DNA of 64,000 nucleotides from Streptomyces sp. Edi2 (GCF_040253635.1 NZ_JBEJGX010000003.1:3100001-3164000); one strand, 5' to 3'. Counted from the first letter of the stretch, positions 1-8,076 are shown. A program made the numbers and translations. The notes: generated from the sequence alone by a model not told the origin.

Positions 1-600
1 GACCTCGCCCTGGGCGATCATCCGCCGGGCGTTGCCGATCTGCACAGCGGACGAGGCGCAGCCGCACGAGACGGTGTAGCAGGGGCCGTTGGACTGCGTC
101 AGCGCCGCTTGCACGAGGGCGACATCGGAGGGGGTCACGGCTTGCTGGGCCGCGACGAACAATTCCATGGCGTCCGGTGCGGAGGTCTTTCCGGGGTCGG
201 CACTCAGCACCGAAAGGTAGCTTTCGACATTGGAGTCCACGCCTCCGCGGCCGACCAGAATGGCGGCCTCACTCAGCGCGCCGCCGCAGAAAGCCAGACC
301 GGCATCGGTGGTGGCTTCCGCCATCGACACCAGCCCGAACCGGTGCGCCGGGGTGTAATGCTGGGAGAAGAACGGCGGAACGTCCGGGAGGCGTTCGTCG
401 AACATCGCCTGGGTGAGCTCGACCGAGCCGTAATACACCTCGTCACGCTTGAGGCAGGACCGGCCGTTGGAGACGACGTCCCACATGTCGTCGGCGGTGA
501 AAACCGGCTCCGTACGGCCGGGCAGACAGAACCCGACGCCGGTCACCACGACATTCCGTCCGTCACCTGAGCTTGCGTCTTTACCGGATTCTCGGTTCAT
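1..600 (-). CDS. Beta-ketoacyl synthase (ketosynthase), N-terminal 200 residues, cut by window edge
   Basis: Condensing enzyme that would join acyl units in polyketide or fatty-acid-like synthesis. Reading from the ATG at 600, the protein opens with a short polar tail, then NVVVTGVGFCLPG, the usual first beta strand of FabF/KS-II proteins. Near residue 180 the segment TVSCGCASSAVQIG aligns with the KS active-site region (TVDTACSSS or ATACTSG type); the second Cys is the expected nucleophile. The catalytic His residues lie beyond the window. The start overlaps the stop of an 11-codon reading frame by 4 bp (ATGA), so translation is probably coupled. The neighbouring DUF5988-like gene suggests a secondary-metabolite cluster rather than primary fatty acid synthesis. 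The cluster type cannot be told from this fragment. Confidence 0.85.
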   Translation of the reverse strand, partial: MNRESGKDASSGDGRNVVVTGVGFCLPGRTEPVFTADDMWDVVSNGRSCLKRDEVYYGSVELTQAMFDERLPDVPPFFSQHYTPAHRFGLVSMAEATTDAGLAFCGGALSEAAILVGRGGVDSNVESYLSVLSADPGKTSAPDAMELFVAAQQAVTPSDVALVQAALTQSNGPCYTVSCGCASSAVQIGNARRMIAQGEV

Positions 601-632
601 GACAGGGCTCCGTCTCTCACGAGGTTCAACAT
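597..632 (-). CDS. 11-residue leader peptide coupled to the ketosynthase
   Basis: A very short reading frame, MLNLVRDGALS, starts at the ATG at 632. It has a strong ribosome binding site (AGAGGAGA about 7 nt upstream) and ends in TGA that shares ATGA with the ketosynthase start. The ketosynthase itself has no better Shine-Dalgarno sequence just upstream of 600, so ribosomes probably load here and re-initiate. The peptide has no run of one amino acid that would suggest classical attenuation. It could be a translational-coupling device, a regulatory leader, or a degraded remnant of a small gene. Coding status rests on the ribosome binding site and overlap only. Confidence 0.55.
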   Translation of the reverse strand: MLNLVRDGALS

Positions 633-679
633 GGTCGTTCTCCTCTGCACATCGCTTGCTTCCCGTGGACGCACAGCGC

Positions 680-886
680 CTATTCGGCGATTCTTGTGCG
701 GTAACACCAGCGGTACACGGGGACCGGCTCTCCGCCCAAGTCCGCGTATTCGCCGTAGAATTCGAAGCGCTCGTACCCGTTGCCGCGCAGGATCCTTATC
801 GGATCGCCCGCATTGTCGCGCGCGTGCTGCGGCAGGCCATTTCCCTCGGGCCCGTCGACCAGGATCACCATTCTTCTTTGCGCCAT
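680..886 (-). CDS. Small DUF5988-like protein
   Basis: A 68-residue protein starting at 886 with GGAGGA about 8 nt upstream. The sequence has a short hydrophobic strand (RRMVILV), then DGPEGNGLP, RGNGYERFEFYGE and the ending PVYRWCYRTRIAE. This pattern (glycine-rich opening, NGYEHFE-like centre, YRWxxRTxIAE end) resembles the small DUF5988 proteins that accompany actinomycete biosynthetic clusters; the match is from memory. Function is unknown. It lies just upstream of the leader peptide and ketosynthase on the same strand and is probably co-transcribed with them. The 48 nt between its stop and the leader peptide hold no obvious terminator. Confidence 0.65.
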   Translation of the reverse strand: MAQRRMVILVDGPEGNGLPQHARDNAGDPIRILRGNGYERFEFYGEYADLGGEPVPVYRWCYRTRIAE

Positions 887-1059
887 GCTGTCCTCCGGTG
901 TGCTGTCGGAGTGGGTGTGTGGGGGCAGGCTTCGGATGGGCGGTCGGGGGAGCCGGATACGGCTCACTGCGGGGCGGCGGCCGGGGCGTCCGGGGCCGGG
1001 CGGCTGCGGGAAGGGGGCCGGGGTGCCCCGGGGCACGGCCGAGGGGCGGCCGGCCGGTC

Positions 1060-1521
1060 TCAGAGGGCCGGCTGCACCTGGGGGAGGAAGCCGGAAAGGG
1101 GGGCGCCGACCGGGCCGGCGGCGGGGTGCGGGGCGCCGCACCGGACCATCGCGTCCACGGGGACGGCCGGACGGGCGCTGGTGCGGAGGTCTCCCACAGG
1201 GCCGGCGGCGCAGCCGGTGACGCCGCTCGCGGCCGTCGGTACGGCGCTGCTCGCGGGCGTCGGTACGGTGCTGCTCGCGGGCGTCGGTACGGTGCCGTTT
1301 CCGGTGGTGGGGAGGGTGCCGCAGGCCGGGGAACTCCCCTTGCGCACGAGGAGGCCGAGGGACCTCGCACGGTCATGAGGGGCGGGGGCGGCGTGCTTGC
1401 CGCCGGGAGCGGGGGTCGTGCGGGTCGTGCCGGACCGGGCAGGTACCGGTGCTGTCACGGTGAGGCCCGGGGTCATGGCGCGTAGGCCGTTGACCCAGCG
1501 AAGGAAAAAAATGGTTCGCAT
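1060..1521 (-). CDS. Hypothetical Pro/Thr/Ala-rich protein with octapeptide repeats
   Basis: A possible 153-residue protein starting at ATG 1521 with a G-rich ribosome binding site. The N-terminus (MRTIFFLRWVNGL) is basic-hydrophobic but too short and polar to be a clear signal peptide. Residues about 85-110 contain a tandem repeat of the type TVPTPASS, encoded by the 24-bp repeat at 1235-1306. No family is recognised. It is the first gene of the minus-strand group that leads into the DUF5988-like gene and the ketosynthase. A perfect 14-bp hairpin lies about 30 nt upstream of its start. It could be a real exported or linker-like protein, or non-coding sequence open by chance at high GC. Confidence 0.35.
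   Translation of the reverse strand: MRTIFFLRWVNGLRAMTPGLTVTAPVPARSGTTRTTPAPGGKHAAPAPHDRARSLGLLVRKGSSPACGTLPTTGNGTVPTPASSTVPTPASSAVPTAASGVTGCAAGPVGDLRTSARPAVPVDAMVRCGAPHPAAGPVGAPLSGFLPQVQPAL
1235..1306. repeat. 24-bp tandem repeat, about 3 copies
   Basis: Units start at 1235, 1259 and 1283 and share the core GTCGGTACGG followed by GCTCGCGGGC. The first two differ at one base and the third diverges after its first half. On the minus strand the repeat keeps the reading frame of the hypothetical protein and encodes an eight-residue Pro/Thr/Ser/Ala unit. Confidence 0.85.
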
Positions 1522-1551
1522 GAAGCCCCCTGACCGAATGTGGGGGGCCGA

Positions 1552-1583
1552 TCAGCCGGTGCCGACGTATCGGCACCGGCTGA
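1552..1583. other. Perfect inverted repeat (14-bp stem, 4-nt loop)
   Basis: Arms 1552-1565 and 1570-1583 pair without mismatch around CGTA; the core is CCGGTGCCGA / TCGGCACCGG. No T tract follows on either side. It sits just upstream of the minus-strand gene starting at 1521, so it could be an operator or a terminator isolating that group from transcription entering from the right. Confidence 0.6.
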
Positions 1584-2358
1584 CGGATCCAAAACCCTCT
1601 ACCGGGGACGCCCATACGGCATCTCGGTCTGACCGCAACCAGGCGCTGGGCCGGGCCAACGGATAGGCCAGGTGCCGCTCCCCGGAGAGGATGGGCGGCC
1701 CACCGGTTGGATGCGACTAGTTATCCATGCGGCTCGCCGGGCTACAACAGTCAACCGATAAGGCCACCCGTTCGGAGCAGCGCGAAAAGAACAAACCCGT
1801 ACCAACTTGCGCAATGGCCCGAGGAGATGCCTTTATTCCACTCATGACTGATGAAGCGTTTGATTGCTCACTGCTCCCGCTCGGTGGTGCAGTAGAACCG
1901 TGCGCAGCAGCAAGCTCGTCGCTTGTCATTCTTACAGGGGAGCGCAGCGACAACTGACGTGCCGCCATAGGCAGCGGAGACGGCCGACGATGACGGGAGG
2001 AGCCGGAAGTCGCCGCGGCCCCGGCACACACTCATCCGCACACACAACTCCCTTACTCCCTTACCCAGTTGGAGAAAACGTTCACCATTCTCCCGTAGCG
2101 GTGACGGAGTCCGGGCGATCGTCTTACGGGCCGTCCGCACCGGCGAGTTCGGCCCCTTTCCTGCCATGGCCGGCTGTTGTTCCCTCCACCGCGGCGGACC
2201 GCACGCCAAAGCGCTCTGCGCCAGGGGCAGCAGTTCGCCGCACCGCCCGCCGGCATGAAGTCAGCACGATTCCCCGGGAGTCGCATTCACGCTCAAGAGA
2301 GCATCCTGCCATCACCGGACGGCCGAATAACTCCCCAGCAGACAAGGGTGATTCGATA
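1584..2358. other. Intergenic region without a convincing gene
   Basis: This stretch separates the biosynthetic genes from the recombinase. Base composition is lower in GC than the flanks between about 1720 and 1960. Several short frames are open on both strands, for example 1727-1957 (+), but none has a good ribosome binding site, a recognisable family or typical codon use. The region probably holds promoters for the divergent genes and perhaps attachment-site remnants. No tRNA or obvious att core was found. Confidence 0.4.
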
Positions 2359-3408
2359 ATGAACAATAACGCCGGGTGCCGGTTTCCCTGGGAGGCCGAC
2401 ACCCACACGATGTCGCTCGCCGACTACGGGGAACGGAGGTGGCCGGCCGCGATGCACGGCCTGGAGGCCCTGACCATGTCCCCCTACCAGGCCGGATGGC
2501 GGCTGCGTGTCGTTCCCAGCATCGGGCACGTCCTGATCCGGAAAGTCACCCGCCGCGTCGTCAACCGCGCCCTGCACTGCTGGATCGCCGACGAATGCGG
2601 CCTGTCGACGGTGAAGAACAGCCTTGCCGTGCTCGTGCGGGTCCTGGAACAGGCCGTGCGGGACGGGATGCTCGACGCCAATCCGGCCCGGGTGGCCGGC
2701 TGGCAGCAGGAGTTCCAGCGTGCGCAGAGCGAACGCACCACTCCCCGGGCGCTGGCCCTGCCGGACGTGCAGACGCTGGAGCGGCTGGCGACCGCTCTCG
2801 TCCAGCGCTCCCCGGACGGCTACCAGGGGTGGGGCGACATCGTCAGGTTCGCCGCCTGGACCGGCACCCGCTTCAGCGAGGTGTCCGCCCTGCAGGCCCA
2901 GGACATCGATATGAGCACCTGGACCTGGGAGGTCCAGCGCTTCACCGTCTCCGAGCCGGAGGGCCTGGACGACCGCGCCTGCCGGGGCAGGCACCGCCGG
3001 GTGGTGCCGCTGCGCCCCGCCGCGCGGGAACTGGCCGCCGGCCGGCTGGAGGCGGCGCGGCACGCGCCCGCGGCCCGGCTGTTCACCGGTCCGCACCGGC
3101 GCCGGTTCACCGCCGCGGTGCTGCGGGACACGACCCGCTGGGACGATGTGGTGGCCGAACTCGGTCATGAATACCTCCGGCGCCAGGATCTGCGCCACAC
3201 CGGGCTGACGTGGATGGCGGACGCGGGGCTTCCGTTGCCCTTGCTGTGCGGCGCCGCCGGGCGCCCTCCGCACGACGCCCGGCGCTATCTGCCCCCCGAC
3301 GGGCCGGTGCGGTCCGGGGAGAGCCATGGGGAGCCACCGGCGAGTTCGGCCCCCGCCCGTACGACGGGCGGGGGCCGAACCGCTTTGCGGCGTCCCCCCG
3401 CGGGGTGA
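2359..3408 (+). CDS. Tyrosine site-specific recombinase (phage integrase family), probably degenerate
   Basis: 349-residue protein with the layout of a tyrosine recombinase: N-terminal DNA-binding part (about 20-130) and a catalytic domain. The first catalytic Arg is R171 in TGTRFSEVSALQ. In the box-II region RRQDLRHTGLTWMADAG, R279 is kept but the catalytic His of HxLRH is Gln (Q276). The later His (usually LGH) is replaced within LLCGAAG. Y310 in RRYLPP is the likely nucleophile. A 17-bp perfect hairpin at 3344-3380 lies inside the last codons, so the reading frame runs through what looks like its own terminator; the original stop was probably lost. Start chosen at ATG 2359 after AAGGGTG. 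It may be inactive, or a non-phage accessory recombinase at the edge of an acquired cluster. Confidence 0.7.
   Translation: MNNNAGCRFPWEADTHTMSLADYGERRWPAAMHGLEALTMSPYQAGWRLRVVPSIGHVLIRKVTRRVVNRALHCWIADECGLSTVKNSLAVLVRVLEQAVRDGMLDANPARVAGWQQEFQRAQSERTTPRALALPDVQTLERLATALVQRSPDGYQGWGDIVRFAAWTGTRFSEVSALQAQDIDMSTWTWEVQRFTVSEPEGLDDRACRGRHRRVVPLRPAARELAAGRLEAARHAPAARLFTGPHRRRFTAAVLRDTTRWDDVVAELGHEYLRRQDLRHTGLTWMADAGLPLPLLCGAAGRPPHDARRYLPPDGPVRSGESHGEPPASSAPARTTGGGRTALRRPPAG
3344..3380. terminator. Perfect 17-bp hairpin inside the 3' end of the recombinase frame
   Basis: Arms 3344-3360 and 3364-3380 pair perfectly around a 3-nt loop (ACG). The stem is almost all G-C, as is usual for Streptomyces terminators, and lacks a T tract. 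It lies 28 bp before the annotated stop of the recombinase. Confidence 0.75.
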
Positions 3409-3423
3409 CGGCGCCGGGGTGCC

Positions 3424-3468
3424 CGGACGGGTCCGGGCGGGCCGGGTGCGGCCCGGGGGACCCGTCCG
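3424..3468. terminator. Hairpin between convergent genes
   Basis: An 11-bp perfect stem (3424-3434 with 3458-3468) encloses a second GC-rich stem. It lies between the recombinase and the convergent IPT/TIG gene and could stop transcription from both sides. Confidence 0.65.
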
Positions 3469-3500
3469 GACGCCGGGCCGTCATCCGGTGGGCCGGGCCG

Positions 3501-4313
3501 TCACAGGTAGGTGAACGAACCGGCGTTGGCGCTGCCGGCCGCGGTCTGGACGGTCACCTGCACGGTCGAGCCGACCGTGCCCGGCGGGACGGTCCCGGTC
3601 AGGGACGTGCCGCCGGCGTTGACCACCACGCCGGCGGCCGGGACGGCCCCGAAGAGCACGGTCGCCCCGAGGAGACCGGTACCGACGATGGTGAAGGTGG
3701 CGCCCGCCGCCGCCGAGGACGGCGACACCGTTCCGGTGACCGTCGGAGGCGCCGCCAGGTAGGTGTAGCCGCCGGGGACGGTCGTGGTGCCGCCCGGGGT
3801 CGTCACCACGACCGGGACGTTGCCTCCTGCGGGGGGTCCCGCGGGGGTGACGCCGAACAGGACGCTGCCGGTGAGGTCGGTGCCCACGACGGTCGCGGCA
3901 TTGCCCCCGATGGTGACGGTGGCGCCCTGCAGGCCGGTTCCGGCGATGACGAACGCGGTGCCGCCCGCGACCGGCCCCGAGTTGGGGGTGATGACCGCGG
4001 CCGTCGGCGGGACGGGCGCCAGGTACACGTACGAGGCCGGGTTGCTGGTACCGCCACTGGTGGTGACGGTGACCTGCACAGCACCCGCGGCGTGCGCCGG
4101 GGCCAGGACCGTCACGGTCAGCCCCAGCGGGTCCTGCCCGACGATCGTCGCCGTCGACGGCCCGAAGAGGACACTGGTGGCGCCGCCGAGGCCGAGCCCG
4201 ACGAGCTGCACGGTGTTGCCGCCCGTGGTCGGCCCCGAGTTCGGCACCACGCCGAGCAGCACGGGTCCGATGGGCAGCGCCGGCAGAGCCGGCTGGATGG
4301 TGGGTGTGGACAT
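3501..4313 (-). CDS. Three-domain IPT/TIG repeat protein
   Basis: 270-residue protein made of three immunoglobulin-like IPT/TIG domains. Each opens with a variant of VxPNSGPxxGGTxxxIxGxGL (about residues 22-40, 105-125 and 190-210) and closes with a strand such as VTVTTxGGTS followed by a Tyr-rich end (YVYLAP, YTYLAA, FTYL). Such domains usually mediate binding at the cell surface or in secreted proteins. No signal peptide, membrane helix or sortase signal is visible; the first 20 residues (MSTPTIQPALPALPIGP) are Pro-rich. The start at 4313 is preceded by AGGAGGA at good spacing, which argues against a start 17 codons further upstream. A related protein that adds a YVTN propeller lies at 61892-63460. 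Confidence 0.8.
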   Translation of the reverse strand: MSTPTIQPALPALPIGPVLLGVVPNSGPTTGGNTVQLVGLGLGGATSVLFGPSTATIVGQDPLGLTVTVLAPAHAAGAVQVTVTTSGGTSNPASYVYLAPVPPTAAVITPNSGPVAGGTAFVIAGTGLQGATVTIGGNAATVVGTDLTGSVLFGVTPAGPPAGGNVPVVVTTPGGTTTVPGGYTYLAAPPTVTGTVSPSSAAAGATFTIVGTGLLGATVLFGAVPAAGVVVNAGGTSLTGTVPPGTVGSTVQVTVQTAAGSANAGSFTYL

Positions 4314-4650
4314 GGAGTCCTCCTGCAGTGTGAGCGCGCTGCCGGGCCCGTTCGTGACGGACATGGCTCACGAGCCGGGACCCGAGCACTGGCAGCGGCC
4401 GGCCGTACAGGAGGACGGCACACACGGCGCACGGTGGCCGGGTCGCCCCGTGCGGGGCGACGGGGCCGTCGTGCTGCCGGCCGTCCTTCGGGCCCCACAG
4501 CGAAGAGGGCTGGAGGGTGGGCCGACCGCGGAAGCCCGAGGGGGATGGACGGCCCACCGACCAGGCAGCACCAGTAACCCAGAAGAGGGGGCGCCGGACA
4601 ATCGCGTTGACGCCGGAGCACCCGTTCGGCTCAGCGTGAAGCCGGGAAGT
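4314..4650. other. Intergenic region upstream of the IPT/TIG gene
   Basis: Contains the ribosome binding site and presumably the promoter of the IPT/TIG gene, and the 3' flank of the monooxygenase gene. A small inverted repeat (TCGTGA ... TCACGA) lies near 4350-4372. No other gene is supported here. Confidence 0.4.
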
Positions 4651-6096
4651 TCACCACCGGGCGCGGACCGCGGCGGCGACCAGCGCGGGGTAGTCGGCCG
4701 GTGTGAGGGCCGCGGAGATGTCGTGGCCCTGTTGCAGCATGGCGGCGACGGCGGCCGGGGAGTTCAGGGCGGCGTTACGGGCGTCGAGGGCTTCCCGGGT
4801 GGCCGGGGCCAGGAACTCCCCGGCGCCGCGGCCGCCTTGCTGGCACCGGGTCACATAGGGGCGCAGGGCGCGTTCGTAGCGGGCGAAGGCCGTGTGGTGG
4901 TCGCCCCCGGCGAGGGCGAGTTCCCCGGCGAGGACGTAGGCGCCGATGATCGCGGAGCCGGTGCCCATGCCGCCGACCGTGGCGCCGTGGGCGGCGTCCC
5001 CGAGGAGCGCGATGCGGCCCGTGGACCATCTCGGTACATCGGCACGGCTGATGGAGTCGAAGTAGACGTCATCGGCCTGCCCGAGTGTGGCGATGAGTTC
5101 CGGCGTCCGCCAGCCGGCGCCTTCGTAGGCCCGGGCTATCGCCTGCTTCCGGGCACGGGCGTCGCGCCGGTCGGGTACCAGCTCCTCCTCGGAGGCGAAG
5201 ACACAGAAGGCTTCGCCCGCGTAGCCCCGTTCCCCGCTGCGGCGGGGTGTGCGGCCGACCGTTGCCAGGCGCCCGGGTTCGCCGTAGCCGACCGGGCGGG
5301 CGGCGAGGTCTCCGGCGCCTTCGGGCAGGTCCCAGGCGGCGACGTAGTAGCCGAGGTGCCGGACGAAGTCCCTTTCGGGGCCGAAGGCGAGCCGGCGCAC
5401 GGTGGAGTGCAGACCGTCGGCGCCGATCACCAGGTCGAAGGTGCGCGGCGCGCCCCGTTCGAAGGTGGCGTGGACGCCGTCGGCGGTCTGGGTGAGGGAG
5501 GAAAGGGAGTCGCCGAAGAGGTATTCGGGGGTGACCGGGCCCTCGGGCGGGCTTCCGGGAGTGTGGTGGGTGCCGGCGGCCCGTTGGGTGTCGGGAGCAG
5601 GGTGCGTGCCGGGCTGGGTCAGGCTGTGCCGGTGAAGGATGCGGGACAGTTCCGAGCGGAGTATCTCGACCTCGCCGCCGCTGAATTCGGGAGGCATCGC
5701 GGCCAGCGGACGCCCCTGCCCGTCGATGAAGGTGAGGGGGTCACCGCCGCCCGTGCTGTGGGCCCTGATGTCGTCCAGGACGCCCATCCGCTCCAGGACC
5801 GTCAGCTGCGCCGCCCCGCGGAAGTCGACCGCGAAGCCGCCGCCGCGCAGGGCGGGAGCCAGCTCGATCACGGTGGTCCGGAAGCCGTAGCGGCCGAGCC
5901 AGTAGGCCAGGGCCGGGCCCGCCACGCTGGCGCCGGAGATCAGAACGGAGCGCCCCGGCGGCGCCGTTCGCCATTCCCGCACCCGGTGGTCCGTCCGGGC
6001 CGCCCCCTCGCGCCCCGCTGTCGCTTCGTACGTCTTCTCGTACGTCGTCTCGCACGCCTCCGCGCACGTTGCCTCGTACGCCCTCTCATACGTCAT
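4651..6096 (-). CDS. FAD-dependent monooxygenase (PHBH/TetX-like)
   Basis: 481-residue flavoprotein hydroxylase that would use NAD(P)H and O2 on a small aromatic or antibiotic-like substrate. Residues 50-70 (SVLISGASVAGPALAYWLGRYG) form the FAD-binding Rossmann strand. The DG motif is GADGLHSTVR and the second FAD motif is GRIALLGDAAHG. The first 25 residues are a tetrapeptide repeat (TYER, AYEA, TCAE, ACET, TYEK, TYEA) from a 12-bp DNA repeat at 6022-6093 and look like an added tail; a GTG at residue 39 is an alternative start without a good ribosome binding site. The divergent TetR gene at 6206 shares a 109-bp spacer with two palindromic operators, so the pair probably forms a substrate-responsive resistance or catabolic unit. 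Confidence 0.85.
   Translation of the reverse strand: MTYERAYEATCAEACETTYEKTYEATAGREGAARTDHRVREWRTAPPGRSVLISGASVAGPALAYWLGRYGFRTTVIELAPALRGGGFAVDFRGAAQLTVLERMGVLDDIRAHSTGGGDPLTFIDGQGRPLAAMPPEFSGGEVEILRSELSRILHRHSLTQPGTHPAPDTQRAAGTHHTPGSPPEGPVTPEYLFGDSLSSLTQTADGVHATFERGAPRTFDLVIGADGLHSTVRRLAFGPERDFVRHLGYYVAAWDLPEGAGDLAARPVGYGEPGRLATVGRTPRRSGERGYAGEAFCVFASEEELVPDRRDARARKQAIARAYEGAGWRTPELIATLGQADDVYFDSISRADVPRWSTGRIALLGDAAHGATVGGMGTGSAIIGAYVLAGELALAGGDHHTAFARYERALRPYVTRCQQGGRGAGEFLAPATREALDARNAALNSPAAVAAMLQQGHDISAALTPADYPALVAAAVRARW
6022..6093. repeat. 12-bp tandem repeat, 6 copies, in the 5' end of the monooxygenase gene
   Basis: Codons 2-25 consist of six 12-bp units of the form ACG/GCG-TAC-GAG-N, giving xYEx tetrapeptides. 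The unit is in frame, so copy number changes would only lengthen or shorten the N-terminal tail. Confidence 0.8.
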
Positions 6097-6148
6097 CGCA
6101 TACTCCCCCGTCGATCCGATCCGTCTGATCCTTCGTACCGATAAAAGA

Positions 6149-6192
6149 AACTGTATCCGCCGGACACTGTTCTGTATACCCCGGACACAGTT
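6149..6192. promoter_or_regulatory. Two overlapping TetR-type operators
   Basis: Operator 1 (6149-6171) is AACTGTATCCG-C-CGGACACTGTT, with 9 of 11 positions symmetric. Operator 2 (6170-6192) reuses the right-hand consensus CGGACACAGTT with a weaker left half. Both lie between the divergent monooxygenase and TetR genes and end 14 bp before the TetR start, as expected for autoregulation plus control of the neighbour. Confidence 0.7.
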
Positions 6193-6205
6193 CTAGGATG
6201 CGGGG

Positions 6206-7000
6206 ATGGCGGGAGACGACGGCAAGCGCAGCGTGTTCGGGGATCAGGCGGGCAGCGTCGAGCTGCTGTGGGGCGGGCGGGAGCGGCCCAGCCGGGGCCC
6301 CAAGCCGGCGCTGAGCCTGGAGCGGATCACGCGTACGGCGATGGACCTCGCCGACGCCGGCGGGCTCGGGGCGGTCTCCATGCAACGGGTCGCGGCCGAA
6401 CTGGACTTCACCAAGATGTCCTTGTACCGCTATGTGCCGGGAAAGAGCGAACTGGTCGCCCTGATGATCGATACGGCGATGGGGGAGCCGCCGGCCGCGG
6501 CTGCGCCCGCCGGCCCCGGCCGGGACGACCGCGCGGGGTGGCGGGTGGCGCTGCGCGCCTGGGCGGAGGCGCTTGCGGCGGTCTACCACCGGCACCCCTG
6601 GCTACTGGGCGCGGCCCTCGGGCCCCGGGTCATGGGCCCCCACGAACTCGGCTGGACCGAGCGCGCCCTGGCCGCGCTCACGGACACCGGCCTGACCGGC
6701 GGCGAACAGCTCGACGCCGTGGTCGTGGTGCACGGCCACATCCGGACCATCGCCCAGGTGTCGGCCTCGATGGGGCTGGACAGCGCGCGGGCCAAGGGGC
6801 CGGAGGAGCTCATGAGCGCCGCGCTGAACGAACTCCTGGCCGGCCGCGCCGACCGCTTTCCCGCGCTCGCCGCGGCCGTCGCCGACACCGGCAGCGGCAG
6901 CGGCAGCACGTCGTCCCGCGACCAGGCATGGGAGTTCGGCCTGGAGCGGATCCTGGACGGCCTGGAGGCCTATATGAGCAGGCCGCGGGGCGGCGCTTAG
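6206..7000 (+). CDS. TetR-family regulator
   Basis: 264-residue repressor. An unusually long 35-residue N-terminal arm precedes the DNA-binding helices (residues about 37-83: ITRTAMDLADAGG, SMQRVAAEL, MSLYRYVPGKSEL). The C-terminal part is the all-helical ligand-binding and dimer domain, with a Gly/Ser run (GSGSGSTSS) near residue 240. It is divergent from the flavin monooxygenase and has palindromic operators directly upstream. Its ATG follows a weak GGATGCGGGG, so initiation may be inefficient. Its stop codon overlaps the stop of the convergent epoxide hydrolase gene (TTAG at 6997-7000). Confidence 0.85.
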   Translation: MAGDDGKRSVFGDQAGSVELLWGGRERPSRGPKPALSLERITRTAMDLADAGGLGAVSMQRVAAELDFTKMSLYRYVPGKSELVALMIDTAMGEPPAAAAPAGPGRDDRAGWRVALRAWAEALAAVYHRHPWLLGAALGPRVMGPHELGWTERALAALTDTGLTGGEQLDAVVVVHGHIRTIAQVSASMGLDSARAKGPEELMSAALNELLAGRADRFPALAAAVADTGSGSGSTSSRDQAWEFGLERILDGLEAYMSRPRGGA

Positions 7001-8076
7001 GAAGCCGGCCGCGCGGCGGGCTTCGCCGGCAGGGATCCCAGCCAGTCGAGGAGGATGTGGTTGACCTCCTCGGCGCGTTCCTGCTGGACCCAGTGACCGC
7101 AGCCTTCCAGGATGTGGGAGGCGGACAGGCCGGGGAGGGTCTGCGGGAAGGCCTTGATGGCGTCGGCCATCCAGTTGGTGGTGGCGTCGCGCTCCCCGCC
7201 GATGAAGAGGGACGGCTGCCGCAGCGGCGCCCCGTCCCAGGCGGCAAGGTCCTCCCAGTCCCGGTCGACGTTGCGGTAGCGGTTGAGCCCGCCGGTCAGG
7301 CCGGTGCGCTCGAACTCGCCCGCGTAGAAGTCGAGATCGGCGTCGGTGAGCCAGGGCAGGGGCAGGGGGTTGTCGGCGGGGAAGCGGTCGGACAGTTTGC
7401 CGCCCGGCCGGACCGAGAACCCTGCGACGTGGTCCCCGCCGGACGGCGGCTCGGCATCGCCCGAGGCCACCGCGTAGAACCCGGCGAGCCAGCCGCGGAC
7501 ATCGGGTTCGATCTCCGACTCCGCCCGGCCCGGCTCCTGGAAGTAGCTGACGTAGAACTCCCCGGGGCCGCCGACCCGCGCGAAGCCCTCGGTGGGCCGC
7601 ATCCCGCCGCGGGGCGTGTACGGCACGCTCAGCAGCGCCACCGAGGTGAAGAGGTCGGGCCGCAGCAGCGCCGTGTTGGCGGCGATGGGCGAGCCCCAGT
7701 CGTGGCCCACGATGGTCGCGGTCTCCTCGCCCAGGGCGCGCACCACCGCGACGTTGTCGGCGACATGGGCGAGCATCCGGTAGGCGGCCACGTCACGGGG
7801 TTTCGAGGAACGCCCGTAGCCCCGCACGTCGATGGCGACCGCGCGGTAGCCCGCCGCGGCGAGCGCGGGGAGCTGGTGGCGCCAGGAGTACCACGACTCG
7901 GGGAAGCCGTGGACCATGAGGACGAGGGGACCGCTGCCCTGCTCCACGAGGTGGATGCGGCCGCCGGGGACCTCCACCGAGCGGTGGGTCGCCTCCGGCA
8001 GTCCGGCGGCCGGCTGCGGGGCCGGAGCGCCCGGGGAAGCGGGCGGCGTGGACGGGGTCTTGGCGGACTGCGGCAT
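6997..8076 (-). CDS. Alpha/beta-hydrolase, epoxide hydrolase type
   Basis: 359-residue soluble hydrolase. HGFPESWYSW (residues 56-65) carries the HGxP oxyanion motif, DVRGYGRSS follows strand 4, and the nucleophile is D126 in GHDWGS, which favours epoxide hydrolase or haloalkane dehalogenase over an esterase. GERDATT and GCGHWVQQE (His near 328) complete the triad. Tyr-containing segments in the lid (FYVSYFQEPG, DLDFYAGEF) fit epoxide activation. Residues 1-30 are Pro/Ala-rich and likely disordered. The start at 8076 has an excellent AAGGAGGA site. The substrate is unknown. The gene converges on the TetR gene with overlapping stop codons, leaving no room for a terminator. Confidence 0.85.
   Translation of the reverse strand: MPQSAKTPSTPPASPGAPAPQPAAGLPEATHRSVEVPGGRIHLVEQGSGPLVLMVHGFPESWYSWRHQLPALAAAGYRAVAIDVRGYGRSSKPRDVAAYRMLAHVADNVAVVRALGEETATIVGHDWGSPIAANTALLRPDLFTSVALLSVPYTPRGGMRPTEGFARVGGPGEFYVSYFQEPGRAESEIEPDVRGWLAGFYAVASGDAEPPSGGDHVAGFSVRPGGKLSDRFPADNPLPLPWLTDADLDFYAGEFERTGLTGGLNRYRNVDRDWEDLAAWDGAPLRQPSLFIGGERDATTNWMADAIKAFPQTLPGLSASHILEGCGHWVQQERAEEVNHILLDWLGSLPAKPAARPAS

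Noticed and set aside
1727..1957. A possible 76-residue gene on the plus strand
   Set aside because: No ribosome binding site, no recognisable motif, overlapping frames on the other strand.
1584..2358. tRNA gene or attachment site beside the recombinase
   Set aside because: No cloverleaf or tRNA 3' end could be recognised and no direct repeat flanks the recombinase within the window.
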